The notes: generated by a model not told the origin, from the sequence alone. A stretch of 64,000 bases of DNA from Rutpela maculata (GCA_936432065.2 OW386285.2:35581920-35645919), one strand, 5' to 3'; shown: positions 32,140-44,335, counted from the stretch's first letter. Program-made: numbers and translations.

Positions 32140-34617
32140 TTCATTAAAAAAAGATACCAACGTGTTTCACAGTCTCAAACGTCGCAGTGATATATAAAGT
32201 AATTCCAATATATCAAGAGGTGCACGTCATCACTAGTGATATTCTGACGCCATCAAGAACCGACTTTAAATTATATCAGCGTGCAAATTCCGTTTGAAGA
32301 CACGGAGCACTTAAGTTGGTATTGGCGCTGCAACTATGTTTACATGTTATATTACCAAACGTGGTTTCGAATAACTCGACATTGTATATAATTTTATTGT
32401 ACGTTTAATTGATGTTATTTGTTTGTTCAATTAATCAAAGTTTTGTAATTTTAGTTGGTGTGTATTTAAATATTAATATTATTATGAATATTATAATTAA
32501 AGATTATATGTAATAACTTTGACATCATGTACACAAAGTAAAACTGTGACGCCAGTTTAAGAGTGACGTGTACCGCTTGACATATTGGAACCTCTTTATA
32601 ACGTACCAGTTTACTTTTAGTGGTAAACACCTCAAAAACAAACTATTTCTACTTATCAACTATTCTGCCCACTTCACTACACTCTGTTAATCTTCCGTTA
32701 TGGACACAATAACAAAATGCAGCATATACTTTGAAAAAATAGCAAAATTGGCAGTGGATAGCAAAGTTGCTTGCATAACCTCTCAGAAAATCTAAAGACC
32801 AGTTGGCACAATCTGAAATGCATGTGTATAATTGCATAAATCATTACTAGGCAACCAATAATACATTTCTAAAGTGATGGTACAGTTTTCGTAATACTAT
32901 GAAAGTAGAATATTGACTTTGAAAATGTCGTATACACGCACCACCATACCGCAATGGGTTCATTTAGCATTTTTTTAAAATTCATGTTTCGAAAGTACAC
33001 CTTGTAGTTAGTAAATTTGCAAAATATTAGATTTTTTTTCATCTGCTTCTTCTTCAAAATAAATATTGAAAATAGAGCACGCGAAAACGCAGTGTGACGT
33101 GAAATCACTTCAGCGGTCGACCGCTCGCCTGCTCCCGTATAGTTTCATACGGCAAGCACAACAGACATGCTATAACCGCATAACTCATAAAACCAGTCGA
33201 GCGAGTGCTGTGACATCATCCGCGCCGTCGCGTCGGACGTTTCAAATATGTACTTAAAGAAAATGCAAAAATAAATTGTAAATTAAATATCACTAGATGA
33301 GCCCATTGTCATCATGGATCTGATTCAAAACGGGTAGCAGCAAACATCAAAAAGTTAATAAGATTTTCAGTGTGCATATTCATTCCTGCTGATGTTGTAA
33401 CACAGCATAGGAAGTCTCTCTTTCTATGCTGTGATTGTAATGCTATCTAGTTGGACTTCGATAGGTCCGTTGTGGATGTCCAAAATTCTGATGTTCAATG
33501 TCATGCCTCTACTTCGTCTTCTTAGCGTTAATGTACAGCCTACGTGCGTTAAATATTTAATAGTTCAAGTTGTTTGTCTATAAAAATAGTCACAACATAT
33601 ATATTTTATGGCATTACGATTCGCTTGTGTAAATACGATCAATGTACATTCATTGCATGTTCGTTCTCAGCTTAGGAGAATCCCTAACTTTAGGGACGAA
33701 TGGTGTTGGATTATCCTTGATATGTAATTTGTTTTTCTTTCTAATATGACACTACCAACTAGTGTAAAATGTTAATGCAAACTGAATCCTCTGCCAAAAT
33801 AATACAAAAACATTTTTGACATATTTACGACCGAATGTACGGTAAACAGCATTACAACGCATATGATAATAATTATAATTTAATCCGGAAGTGCAGAAAG
33901 CTTAAACGAGTTAAATTCAGAGAGACGCAATAAATCTTGGAGATATACAATGTAACTTTGGTTTAATTAATTTCAAGCGTATGAGTATTTTCCGTTTTAA
34001 AGTATGCCGTATATCAGGCCATATGGTGCCTTCTATGGGCTATTACGTAGAGTGCGATAATGAACCGTTCACCTTATGTACTCTAAACTTAAATTTGACT
34101 TATTGTGGTAGCTTTATAGTCTGAAACATAATTTATAGCATTAGTTGCACGCGCTTTGCCGCGTACTGTCTTCTCTATAAACCATAATATTATATAAATC
34201 AATATGTTTTATCCATTCATTGTGTCTTAGGCGCATGCATTCCTTTGAAACTTACCGTTTAAATTAATTTAGCACTGGCTGTAAATTAATTTTACCTATA
34301 TGTTTGGAAAGCTCACACTCTTAAAACATGAGTAAAAAGTGTTATACATGGTTGTGATACGTGAGGAATATGAATGTCTTATGTTTATTATAGTAATTGC
34401 GTTGTGGTAATTATTATAATAAATAATAAATTCATTTTAAACATATATATTGGTAGTTAAAATGATAACATATAAGAATTAAATATAATTCATTCCATAA
34501 AAATAAATATTTTTTCGTTGTTCTTGTTATATTGATATATCTGATGTTCTTCTTTTTATCTGTGGTTACTGCATCTTGTCGAGATACTTATTAGCAAGCA
34601 AGTAAGCTCCCATAGTA
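32140..34617. other. No gene recognised
   Basis: Mostly AT-rich. About 33060-33260 is distinctly GC- and CpG-richer ('cggtcgaccg', 'gcgccgtcgcgtcggacg') and could be a promoter or the end of an unidentified element. 33700-34617 may include a decayed gypsy LTR, as it lies beyond the polypurine tract on the minus strand, but I could not define its ends. Confidence 0.35.
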
Positions 34618-34627
34618 CTCCCCCGCT
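34618..34627 (-). promoter_or_regulatory. Candidate polypurine tract of the gypsy element
   Basis: On the minus strand GCGGGGGAGT, followed by ACTATGGGAG, lies just past the end of the integrase frame. Such a G-rich tract immediately before the 3' LTR primes plus-strand synthesis in Ty3/gypsy elements. Confidence 0.55.
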
Positions 34628-34927
34628 AATAAAAAGAACAGTCAATAAGTTAAAACGGCAATGGCAAAACGAACTCGTTTAACAGGTAGTAGTGACATCA
34701 CATTCATCTGTCAGTAAATATGCTGGTTTAACTCTATTGACAGTTATAGGTTTAGTTCTTTTAATAAAAGTGACCAATTTATCTGTACGGAACAAAACTT
34801 TAAATGGTCCGTCGTACAGAGGAGAAAAACATGGCTTTAAACATTCTCTTCTAACAAAAATAAAATCACAAGTCAAAACATCTGGATTGATAAATAATTT
34901 GTGATTAACTTGACGAACATGAGAAGT
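34628..34927 (-). pseudogene. Ty3/gypsy integrase C-terminal part
   Basis: Reads HVRQVNHKLFINPDVLTCDF, IFVRRECLKPCFSPLYDGPF, KVLFRTDKL and VNRVKPAYL. This is the gypsy integrase tail with the 'YDGPFKV' and 'RVKPAYL' blocks, ending close to a candidate polypurine tract. It is separated from the rest of the integrase (35428-35735) by an inserted hairpin element. Confidence 0.85.
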
Positions 34928-34931
34928 ATAA

Positions 34932-35420
34932 TAGTAGATTGTAATACAAGTGTGGCAAGGGCTTCATTGCAAAACGATGTATGAAAGTAGGAACACGAGC
35001 GCAGCGAGTGTTCCTATCATACGAGTTTTGCAATGAAGCTTGCCACATGTGTGTTACATACTATTTTTTCTACGGTCGTGAAGTTATTTCCCTTTTTTAA
35101 AGTCTTTCCAAAATTTTAAATTTGCTGCCTGTCAGATTTTATTTAAAGTGACATTTTCCGCAGTCAATCTGAAGTTAGAAAATTTGACTTTGTAATTGCA
35201 ATTCATGTGTAATTAATGTACATTTATAGAATTTAATTGTTATTACCAGTAAGTAATATAAAATTCTTTAAGGTAAACACACTATTTTATTTCGGTGTGT
35301 GAAGATGTAATCAAGGAGTGTGGCAAATTCTTTGCCGCACGTCGTGCGGCAAAGTGATATTTTCTGCAGTCATTTTGAAGTTAGAAAATTTGACTTTTAG
35401 CACAATCGTAGAAAAATTAA
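34932..35420. mobile_element. Hairpin-headed repeat, type A copy 2, inside gypsy
   Basis: The hairpin head (34932-35070) is almost identical to that at 19402. The tail has an internal duplication: 'ttccgcagtcaatctgaagt' (35156) and 'ttctgcagtcattttgaagt' (35362). A separate small hairpin, TTTGCCGCACG/CGTGCGGCAAA, lies at 35331-35353. The insertion splits the gypsy integrase reading frame. Confidence 0.85.
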
Positions 35421-35427
35421 ATTATCA

Positions 35428-35735
35428 AACTAAGTACGTAATTTAGTAATAAAAAGAGGAATTTCCGCACAAGTATATGACTTAGTAAAAAATTCGCCGG
35501 GTAATCGCAAGGTTTGACCAAAAACGAGTTCAGCTGAAGAACATAGCCAATCGTCTTTGGGGATCGCTCTAAAAGCCAATGATATAATAGGAAGTTCGTC
35601 CACCCAATGTGACGTATTAGCTCTAGCTCTTAGTGCAGCTTCTAACCAATAATTGCATTCGATATATTGATGTTTATTAGCAAAAGTTAGAAGGTCGCGT
35701 TCCCTTATGATCAACTGTAATTTGTAAAAGAAATG
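35428..35735 (-). pseudogene. Ty3/gypsy integrase middle part
   Basis: Reads IECNYWLEAALRARANTSHW, VDELPIISLAFRAIPKDDWL, CSSAELVFGQTLRLPGEFF and ends FITKLRT. It matches the region after the integrase catalytic core ('L.AAL.A......W...LP..LLG.R...K.D...S.AELVYG..LRLPGEF'). Upstream it is cut off by the retroposon at 35751. Confidence 0.88.
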
Positions 35736-35750
35736 TTTTACTGTATCGAA

Positions 35751-36110
35751 ATTTTTTTTTATCCATTCATTTAACGTCGGCCTATTTCCGCTACCAGGAC
35801 GCCACCGACGCCAGGAGACGAGCTACCCCCTACCTGGAAATTTTGCCGAACCTCTTCCCTTAAGAAGTGTAGGGATCTTTTACTTGCCTAACATTTAATA
35901 GACAAGGGACCGCCTGCTTTACATCCCCTCCGAAGGATGGTATATCCACTACGTAATCCTCGTCTGAAATTACGTAGCTTCCGCGTATACACTGATACAC
36001 AAGCCGCTAGAACGTGGGACGAGAACGTTGTATTTCCCAAGATGGGTCATCCAACTAACCGCGCTCGACGTTGCTTCAACGGAATATCGACTGACATTCA
36101 CATTGAAGTC
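35751..36110 (-). mobile_element. 5S-rRNA-like retroposon (SINE3-type candidate)
   Basis: On the minus strand 'cgcggttagttggatgaccc' and 'cttgggaaatacaacg' resemble the 5S rRNA internal control region and 3' part as seen in 5S-derived SINEs. The element continues to an A-rich 3' tail (Ts at about 35750-35760) preceded by 'aaatgaatgga'. It interrupts the gypsy remnant. A LINE 3' end carrying a 5S-like segment is an alternative. Confidence 0.5.
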
Positions 36111-36159
36111 GCCTCTACGCTCGCCCCCTTATTGAAAAATTGAAAAAGAAAGAATTAAA

Positions 36160-37450
36160 AGTATTATCTATCCTGAATGTGTGTAGTTTCTGACCTGGCC
36201 TATGTTGTCCCAAAGGAAACGCCACCATCTTGAAAAAGTGTTGAGTTTTTTTTTTTGTTATATATCTTGCTTCCTATCAAAGTTACAAAAAAATACAGAC
36301 ACAGTTTTGTCGAGCTTGAAATTGTCTTACTTTTCTTGGAGGATTAATATTTTGCGATTTATACTGCGGGAAAGATAAAAATGAATGGATTTGACAACCT
36401 TTTTCGCATCTTTGGTAAGTTTTATGTTAAAAATAGTCATTATCAATTTATACACCATGAAAAAATTTTAAAAAATGGAAAATGTCATCAGGTAAGTGCG
36501 GACTGTGCAGGTGTCTACAAATGTTCGATACCCTTTTTCAATATGTCGGCATTTTCACCAGGTCAACAGAGGTCTTGAAGCTCTCTTACATCCTCGGAAT
36601 TCTCTGTCTTCCCCTAAAAGCCATCAAAACGACAGAGTACCAAATTTATTTTAATTATCACTAATTATATCAGGACATACAAACTGAACGTTTAAATAAG
36701 TTGCCAAGTTACCAAATCAATAAACCAAAATATGTTAGTATTATTTTTTAATGACGCCAACCAATGCGCGACATGGCAGAAATTAAGAAGATGACAAAAT
36801 TAACATTTAAAGAAAATTTCTATTCATTTTATTTAGTTGTCTGGTAATATAAACCAGATCCCGTGTTGGAAATGTCTACCTTATTGGGGTTAACTTATAG
36901 AATAATTGGCACGACGTAGACTAAATCAATTTGAATTCAATTTACTTCCAATTGGATTCAATACTTTATTGCGAAGTTCCAAGAATTATTAAATGCAGTT
37001 CAAAGTTTCTACTTTACCGATGCAGTATCCAATTTTTCACATGAAAGAGACTAAATTAAATTGGTTAACGATAGCACTATAGAAATATTCATTATAGGAA
37101 GGTACATTATTTCTTTTTAATTCAGTTTACAAAGGATGTGTAGTGTTCACAACGGAAACATGTTGGTGTTGACGAGTAGGTGTTCATTTGTTCCCTTGCA
37201 TCAATGACGTCAACTTCAGACAAAATTGTTTTTTTTTCGTAATTATTCCCACTTCCAGTAGATTTTTCAATACGACTATATAAATATTTTAATATTGCAG
37301 TTGATGTGCCACATTTATCAAAAGTCCGCTGAATGACATTTTTGAAAACAACATCGACACAGAACCTTACAAATTTTTAAATCTGATTACAAAGTCAACA
37401 GATAAATTAACATTTATACAGGCCGTTCTAAAAATTCAGAACTTATAGGA
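36160..37450. other. No gene recognised
   Basis: AT-rich sequence. Short plus ORFs at 36381-36664 overlap one another and carry no motifs. Confidence 0.4.
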
Positions 37451-37726
37451 CCCCACACAATACCAATGGAAAGGGCAAATAGGTAAAATAGCTTCAAACT
37501 CAGAGGCAGGGCAAACCGGGGCCAGTGCCCCGGGAGATTAAGGCCCCCCGGGAGACTAGCCGGCGCACAGTGGGAACAATATGCCCTTTTTGGACAAAAA
37601 TCTGCCGACAGTAGAGATTTCAATCAAATTAAATTAAAAAAATGCAAATACTCTTAAGACATTGTACTTTAGAGTAGTGCTACGGCAAAGTAGCTTTGGA
37701 TTAACCTAACCTAAAAATCGCAGATA

Positions 37727-38155
37727 TTACTTCCACATCCAGTGGAAGTATAGAAACGACAAAAAATGTATAAAAAAATGTATCCTTCAAATAGGCTCAG
37801 AATGTCATGAAACGTCGAGATTTTAGGTTTGAGCAAAAAAAATGTCTGTCGGTCTATCTGTAACTTTTTTGTGCGCACGATTACTCTTGAACCGTTTAAG
37901 ATATCGACTTGAAATTTCGTACACATATGTATTTTAACGAGATCTGGAACTAGGTTATTTTCATCTTATTCCGTTGAATGAATGTGGGGTAAATTGGGGT
38001 AAATGGGAGTAAATAGGTAAATCAAGCAGGTAAAAGTCCATAAAATTGGTATTTAGTATATACAAGAGAAGCTAATGTATCAAAAAATTTTTTAGCATTA
38101 GCCACCCCCAATACTACCCCCACCCCATTATAAAAGGGGGTGAACAAAATTATTT
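37727..38155 (-). repeat. Family P copy 3, in hAT left half
   Basis: Starts TTACTTCCACATCCAGTGG and runs through the gac/tct microsatellite-like part to the 'accccattataaaagggggt' block, where it stops. A 71-codon ORF (37711-37926) is repeat sequence. Confidence 0.85.
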
Positions 38156-38394
38156 CATCGTAGATGACTATTCGAAAGCTTATTTTAAAGAGGAAGGTTA
38201 AATGATGTATTTATTAGAAATAAATTGAACATTTTTTTGAATCCTATACATAACCTCAAAATTTGACAAAAAAGTCATTTTTTAAGTAACTTAAAATATT
38301 TCAAAATCCTGACATGATGGGCCAATTCTGAGGCCAGATTCGGATTCAGCGCGAAAAATAACTTCGGAAATTGGATAATGTCAGGGTTAAAACT

Positions 38395-38556
38395 GAATGA
38401 AGTAAAAAAAAATTGAGGCCTTTGGTTCTTGTACACATACTAAATCACATTTTTTTTTTCACCCCCTTTTATAATAGGGTGGGGGTAGTAATGGATGTGG
38501 CTGATGCCAAAATTTTTTTTTAGACATTAGCTTCTCTTATATATACTAAATACTCG
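38395..38556 (+). repeat. Family P copy 4, fragment
   Basis: From 'aaaaattgaggcctttggtt' to 'tctcttatatatactaaata'. It abuts copy 5 in the opposite direction near the centre of the hAT palindrome. Confidence 0.8.
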
Positions 38557-38870
38557 TCTAAGATGTCGACTTGAAATTTGGTACACATAAGTATTTTAAG
38601 GAGATCTGGAACTAGATTATATTTTCATATTATTCTGTTGAAGGGTTGGGGAATAAATTGTGGTAAATATGGGTAAATAGGTAAATCAAGCAGGTAAGAA
38701 TCCATATAATTGGTATTTAGTTTATATAAGAGAAGCTAATGTCTCAAAAAAATTTTTGGCATTAGCCATTACTACCCCCACCCCATTATAAAAGGGGGTG
38801 AAAAAAAAATGTGATTTAGTAAGTGTACAAGAAAGGCCTCAATTTTCTTTTACTTCATTTTCCAACATTA
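38557..38870 (-). repeat. Family P copy 5, fragment
   Basis: Inverse orientation: 'gtcgacttgaaatttggta' through 'tggtatttagtttatataag' to 'gaaaggcctcaatttt'. The part from 38713 is the mirror of copy 4. Confidence 0.8.
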
Positions 38871-39097
38871 TCCAATTTCCGAAGTAATTTTTCGCGCTAA
38901 ATCCGAATCTGGCCTCAGAATTGGCCCATCATGTCAGGATTTTTAAATATTTTAGGTTACTTAAAAAATGACTTTTTTGGCAAATTTTGAGGTTATGTAT
39001 AGGATTCAAAAAAATTTTAAATTTATTTCTAATAAATACATCATTTAATCTTCCTCTTTAAAATAAGCTTTCGAATGATCATCTACGATGAAATAAT

Positions 39098-39512
39098 TTT
39101 TTCACCCCCTTTTATAATAGGGTGGGGTAGTATTGGGGGTGGCTAATGCTAAAATTTTTTTTGAGACATTAGCTTCTCTTGTATATACTATATACCAATT
39201 TTATGGACTCTTACCTGCTTGATTTACCTATTTACCCCCCATTTACCCCAATTTACCCCACAACCATTCAACGGAATAAGATGAAAATATAACCTAGTTT
39301 CAGATCTCGTTAAAATACATGTGTACCAAATTTCAAGTCGATATCTTAAACGGAGTAATCGTGCGCACAAAAAAGTTACAGACAGACCGACAGACATTTT
39401 TGTTGCTCAAACCTAAAATCTCGACGTTTCATGACATTCTAAGCCTATTTGAACAATAAAATATTTTAAAATTTTTTTGTCGTTTCTATACTTCCACTGG
39501 ATGTGGAAGTAA
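39098..39512 (+). repeat. Family P copy 6, in hAT right half
   Basis: Mirror of copy 3: the 'tttcacccccttttataata' block through 'cgacgtttcatgacattcta' to 'actggatgtggaagtaa'. Confidence 0.85.
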
Positions 39513-41251
39513 TATCTGCGATTTTTAGGTTAGGTTAATCCAAAGCCACTTTGCCGCAGCACTACTCTAAAATACAATGTCTTAAGAGTATTTGCCATTT
39601 TTTTAAATTTAATTTGATTGAAATCTCTACTCTTGGCAGACTTTTGTCCAAAAAGGGCTTATTTTTCCCACTGTGCGGCGCCTGGTTTTTTTTCTACAAA
39701 TCTTCGCTCCGCTCATCAAAAAATGTTGGGACGAAAAAAAAAATTTTTCGGATTAGGATTAGGTATTAGAAAATAATATATAGGGGGCCCCCAACAATTT
39801 TTTGCCTTGGGGCCCCATGACGTCTAGTTACGCCTCTGTCCGAACTTCGGGAAAAGGTAGTTCATATGATGCTGAATAGAGGCTCTCATGGGCACAACCC
39901 CCAAAAATGAACAGTTTCCGAAATAATGGGGGTGAAAAGTTGAAAATAAGTCTGGACGGGAAAAGCTCGCTGGCGACAAATGAATGCTCTACAAGTCTTT
40001 ATTGAGGCAAATAATTAATCGAAATAACTCCAAACAGATAGTATAAGTTATCCATGACGAGTTTTATACCAGCCCGGTACACCAACCCCTGAAAACCTGA
40101 CTTCATCCCCTAAACCACTATTGCAAACAAAATGGATCGGTTTGTAGCAGGTTATTCGTGACAATGCTTATGAATCCGGCGTTTAATAACGTTTATCCCA
40201 TCCTATTGAGTAACTCACCCTCAAACAGTAAAAGCAGCGCTTAATTCTCTCACCTTCAAACTACCTTCTAATACGATATTAATTGAAGAGACCTCATTGG
40301 TTAGTGATCATTGCCATTGATTTTGAATTCTGATGTCCAAGTACGTTATTTTTTCTTATTTGTGAACCACCAGTGCTCTGTAGATATTCTTTTTTGATAA
40401 ACGGGCTTCTTAGTCATTATTGAGATATTCACTATATTTAGTCAGTATTAAAAACTTATTAGAGTTCACTCAATGAGTTTATAATATCCGCGGTGGTACT
40501 TTGGGTGGTAAGGTCTGATAAACATGGTTCAAAGCTCAGTAATTAACGGCAAGGAGATTCACAGTAACAAACATCGAATTAACAGACTCCAAACTAAATT
40601 ATTTATCTCAATTTTATCGAGTACGGTAGTATATGAGTGCGATAGTTGTTAAAGGTGGTTCACAAATAAGAAAAAGTAACATACTTGGACATCAGACGTC
40701 GAATTCAAAATCAACGGCTTAAAAGTCCATAGGCATTAACCAATGAGATCACCTCAATCAACATCGTGTTATAGGGTAGTTTGAAGGTGAGTGAGTTAAG
40801 GACTGCTTTTACTGTTTGAGGGTGAGTTACTCAATATGACGGGATAAACTTTATTAAACGTCGGAATCATGAGAATTGTCACGAATAATCTGCTACAAAC
40901 CGATCTATTTTATTTGCAATTATATACAAGGGTGGTTTGGGGAGTGAAGTCAGGTTTTCAGGGGTTAGAGTACCGGGCTAGTAGAAAACTCGACATGGAT
41001 AACTTACACTATCTATTTGGAGGTATTTGGATTCATTATTTGCCTCAATAAAGACTTTTAAAGCATTCCCTTGTCGCCAGCGAGCTTTTCGCGTCCAGAA
41101 GGATTTTTGATTTTTCACCCCCATTATTTCGGAAACTGTTCATTTTTTGTAGTTGTGCCCAGGAGAGTTTTGTTCAGCATCATATGAACTACCTTTTCCG
41201 GAGTTTGAAACGATTTGATCGATTTACCCTTTCCATTGGTTTTGTGCGGGG

Positions 41252-41690
41252 TGCTTCAGGATATATCTCTTAAAATGCTCTATTCTTGGTAGATTCTTGC
41301 CAATACTGCAGAATTTCCTCTCAGACCAGATAGCAATATCTCTCTTGGCAGTGCTAGATGATACGCCAAGAGCCAATTATGACCCGATTAATCTAGTTAC
41401 GACACCCTTTCCAACTAAAGGTCGGTTGCCTATTTGTCTATCAGCCCTGAGTGATCTATAACCAGACCAGATCCACTTTGTTGTTGTTGGCCAAGTGGTT
41501 TTGGCAGTTTTATTTAATTTCCAAATTTCTGCAGTGGTATCCAAGTGGTTTTATAGCCGCTTGCCTATCGAAAAATATTTTAATTGATCTGTGTGGAAGT
41601 GCATTCATTCTAGCCTCTACATACATATTAAGTGGCATTACATCTCTTCCAAAATTTATCCTTAATCCTGAATTAAATATTTTCATCTCA
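41252..41690 (-). pseudogene. LINE RNase H domain with downstream segment
   Basis: Reading leftward through shifts: FGRDVMPLNMYVEARMNAL, SIKIFFDRQAAIKPLG, HLANNNKVDLVWL (then degenerate), ELALGVSSSTAKRDI and WSERKF. These match RNase H blocks of I/R1-type LINEs (IYSDSQAAIKAL, then VTLVWVPGHSG) and the following 'GPEPALGVS' segment. The catalytic SDSQ is now FDRQ, and a stop replaces the E of the last block. The downstream end is cut by the foldback element at 41251. Confidence 0.75.
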
Positions 41691-41731
41691 TAGTGGAAAT
41701 TATCTAAGAAAATTCCAGGTTTTTAAGAAAA

Positions 41732-42001
41732 GTGATCAGTCCCAAATTTATAACTTTCATCCAATTAATTGTCAAAATTTCTCGTTACAAAGATTTGGTC
41801 ACAGAGGCTGGTTTTGTTTATGGTGGGTCGACTGTTACTAACTTATTTTGTATGACAGAATTCTTAAATTATGCTCTTAATGAGGAATTTCAAGCAGACG
41901 TGATTTGTATTGATTTTTTTAAGGCCCCTGGCAGAATTGACCAGGTGATATATGATGATATACTATTATGCAAATCTCAACTTACACGCTTTTTTATTTA
42001 A
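41732..42001 (+). pseudogene. Jockey-like LINE reverse transcriptase fragment
   Basis: Reads GFVYGGSTVTNLFCMTEFLN and VICIDFFKAPGRIDQV. These match the 'GF..GRSTVTNL....' and 'D.IY.DF.KAFD...H' blocks of Jockey-like RT, with FIKAFD degraded to FFKAPG. The same blocks are better kept in the element at 52470-54965. The fragment ends before later RT motifs. Confidence 0.8.
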
Positions 42002-42315
42002 TATGATATTACCTAATTTCTGTATATTGGTTCCTCAATCTTGCCACGCTTATATATGCTAGTTAGGTAAACACTTTTAAAGCACAAGGATGAAGTACTA
42101 CTTTAAATGTTGAATTCTTACAAACTGTGAAACTTTCATCAAAATTCCTAAGAAACAGAATAAAAGATAATTAATCAATCATTTAATTGATTTTTTTCTT
42201 TGTTTCTGTATTATAAAAATAAAAATATAAAGAAGTTATAATCGAAACAATGTGCATTTTAATTTTTCTTTTTACAAAATGTCATCAATTCTGTTATTGT
42301 AACCAGTAACCAGTA
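42002..42315. other. AT-rich spacer, nothing recognised
   Basis: Short AT-rich gap between a LINE fragment and the CAC-ended element. Confidence 0.4.
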
Positions 42316-42441
42316 ACACGGCCACAAAAAAAGGTGGTGTGCAAATGATCAAAATAGAGAATTTCCATGTATTTTGGGCCGCTGAATACGAATCCGATGT
42401 CGAAATTTCCTCAGCAAATCAGCAGAATTTTCTAACCTCAA

Positions 42442-43365
42442 CACTCAAAGAAATAGTATGGGTAAATTCAACAAAAAAAAATGGTTAACTAACAATATCG
42501 TTAATTTTGTTAAACCAAACTATATTGATGGTATTTTTAAACAAGAGGTGATTGTTATTTTTAATTAATAAAAAGTTGTAGTACAACAAAACAAACATTA
42601 AATTAAAAAATAGATGAATAAGACTATTATTTTGTTCGTCTGACTATTATTTTGTTGAATTCTGTCAAATTAAACTAGATAATAGTATATTTTATTTTTA
42701 ACTATTATCGAATTGTAATTCTAACCCAGTATTATTTCGCTGTACTATTGTACTTGGTAGACAAACCAATATTATTGTCGTCTTCTAGAAGTTCTAAAAG
42801 AATTACCATAAAATTTGCTTGCTTACCACGTAGTCTATTACAGAAATTATTCCCAGATGACGCCACATGCAAATCACTGACAATAATCAATCATGCATAA
42901 TCTTATAGTCTTATGAATTTATAGAAAATTAATAACATGATTGCAATGTTCAAATTCTCTCAGGGATCATCGATATATTTGGATGGATCTTATAAACGAT
43001 CTCTATCTAATCTTTGGTTTGGGTGGTCTGAAGTCTCAATACTGAGATTTTGGCTAACCAAAAAAAAAACTTCATCATACAATAAAGTGTAGATCAACCT
43101 AAAAATTAGTTGGTGAACAAAAAACAAAGTCGTTGTACTATTTAATTGTAGACCTAATTGAAAATGGTTAGTGAACATAAACAAATGTCATTGTACTATT
43201 TAATTTGTTACAAGAAGATATGATTATTAAACTACTACCTATTTGTTTACGAAAACAAATAAAGTTGTATGACTATTCTTTTCTGATTGATTTAACTATG
43301 AAACTAGATAGGCGCGATTTCATATGCTCTTTTTGGTTGAATTTACCTATCATTTTCTTTGAGTG
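42442..43365. mobile_element. 924-bp element with CACTCAAAGAAA ends
   Basis: Ends CACTCAAAGAAATAGTATGG and, inverted, CACTCAAAGAAAATGATAGG; pairing continues through 'gtaaattcaac'. It sits between two subterminal units of the host element, so it is a later insertion. Non-coding. The target duplication is unclear (AA at most). Confidence 0.8.
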
Positions 43366-43778
43366 AAGAAACCGCTTAATATCGTCAATATTGTGAAAAA
43401 AAAATACTTATGCAAATGACTAAATTATTGTATTCCTATGAATTTTGAAGCGCTGAATATGAAATCAATGTCGAAATTCCACAAGAAAATTATTAAGATT
43501 TTAATAACCTCAAAAATAGCTTAAAATCTACAATATTGTAAAAAAGAAAATAAATACCTATGAAAACATCGAAAATATTGTATACCCATGTAATTTGAGA
43601 CGGTGAATACGACCTTGATGTCAGATTTCCCCCAACAAATCACCAGAATTTTCTAACCCCAAAATAATAACTTTAAATCTACAATATTTTCAAAAAAATG
43701 AAAGAAGTTCTATGCAAACGACCACATCTTAACACTTAAAGTAGTAATTCAAGATTCCTTTTAAAGTTTTTAAAAGCG

Positions 43779-44335
43779 TTAAGAGAGTTTGGACATCACA
43801 AGGTTAAAGATTTTATTCGTTTTTGTAGTAACAAGCCCTTTCATTATCAAAAGTTCTATGCAGCGGATTTCGCTTTTTTTTACTTCTCGTTTTAACGTCC
43901 AACAAAAATCTGCCATCATATTTATATCCCATCTTCCTTGATAGCGCTGCTCCATTTGCATAATGTCCTGATGGAATCAATCTCCCTGTTCTTCACTATA
44001 ATCCCCAAGGTTTTCAGGAAAGTAATCAATATGAGGATCTAAGTGGAGCTTCAGATTCGTATTGTAACCTAGCTTACGATAGTTTTCCACCAGATTAGCA
44101 ACAATTTCTCTGTAGTTATGACTTTTTTAATTCCCAAGAAAATTTTTAGGAACTTCTTTAAAACTAAGCCAAGCTGATTTTTCTGAATCATTCATTTTTG
44201 TTACAAAAATATTTCATCTCTTGTACGTATTGAGGTCCATCAGATATTCCTTCTTTAACTTTGCATATGAAACATTTGGATATTTCTGTAATGTATTTGA
44301 ATGTTTCTCCTTCCTTATTATACTCTTCGCAAAAA
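43779..44335 (-). pseudogene. CAC-ended family transposase, C-terminal fragment (copy 3)
   Basis: Reading leftward: FKYITEISKCFICKVKEGIS, SEKSAWLSFKEVPKNFLGN, a stop, NYREIVANLVENYRKLGYN, LKLHLDPHIDYFPENLGDYS, EEQGD, a stop, FHQDIMQMEQRYQGRWDINM and MADFCWTLKREV. It is clearly homologous to 8838-9790 but diverged, so it represents a different lineage of the family rather than a recent copy. It supports the link between this transposase and CAC-type ends. Confidence 0.82.

Larger units (their letters stand above)
37501..39838. mobile_element. Non-autonomous hAT-type element
   Basis: Ends CAGAGGCAGGGC and, inverted, CAGAGGCGTAACTAG are typical hAT ends. An 8-bp duplication with two mismatches flanks it: ttcaaact (37493-37500) and tccgaact (39839-39846). 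The interior is a palindrome of nearly 2 kb (37620-38556 against 38713-39640) with inverted family P copies and a segment with the CGCTGAATCCGAATCTGG motif. No transposase present. Confidence 0.85.
37451..41251. mobile_element. Foldback element split by a hAT insertion
   Basis: Ends CCCCACACAA at 37451 and, inverted, CCCCGCACAA ending at 41251. The left arm is 37451-37500 plus 39847 to about 40375; the right arm is about 40645-41251. Matches include 'aaaaggtagttcatatgatg', 'gggcacaac', 'gaaaagctcgctggcgacaa' and 'aagtccataggc'/'ttgccattga'-type variants. Without the hAT the element is about 1.45 kb and non-coding. ORFs at 40869-41051 are part of the arm. Confidence 0.8.
42316..44335. mobile_element. 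CAC-ended family member, right end lost
   Basis: Left end CACGGCCACAAAAAAAGG, preceded by TAA, parallels the ends at 8139 and 14003. Subterminal units with 'ccgctgaatacgaatccgat', 'gcgctgaatatgaaatcaat' and 'cggtgaatacgaccttgatg' lie at 42380, 43450 and 43600. A transposase fragment of the same family follows (43779-44335, minus). A 924-bp element is inserted at 42442-43365. The right part is cut by the element at 44321. Confidence 0.75.
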
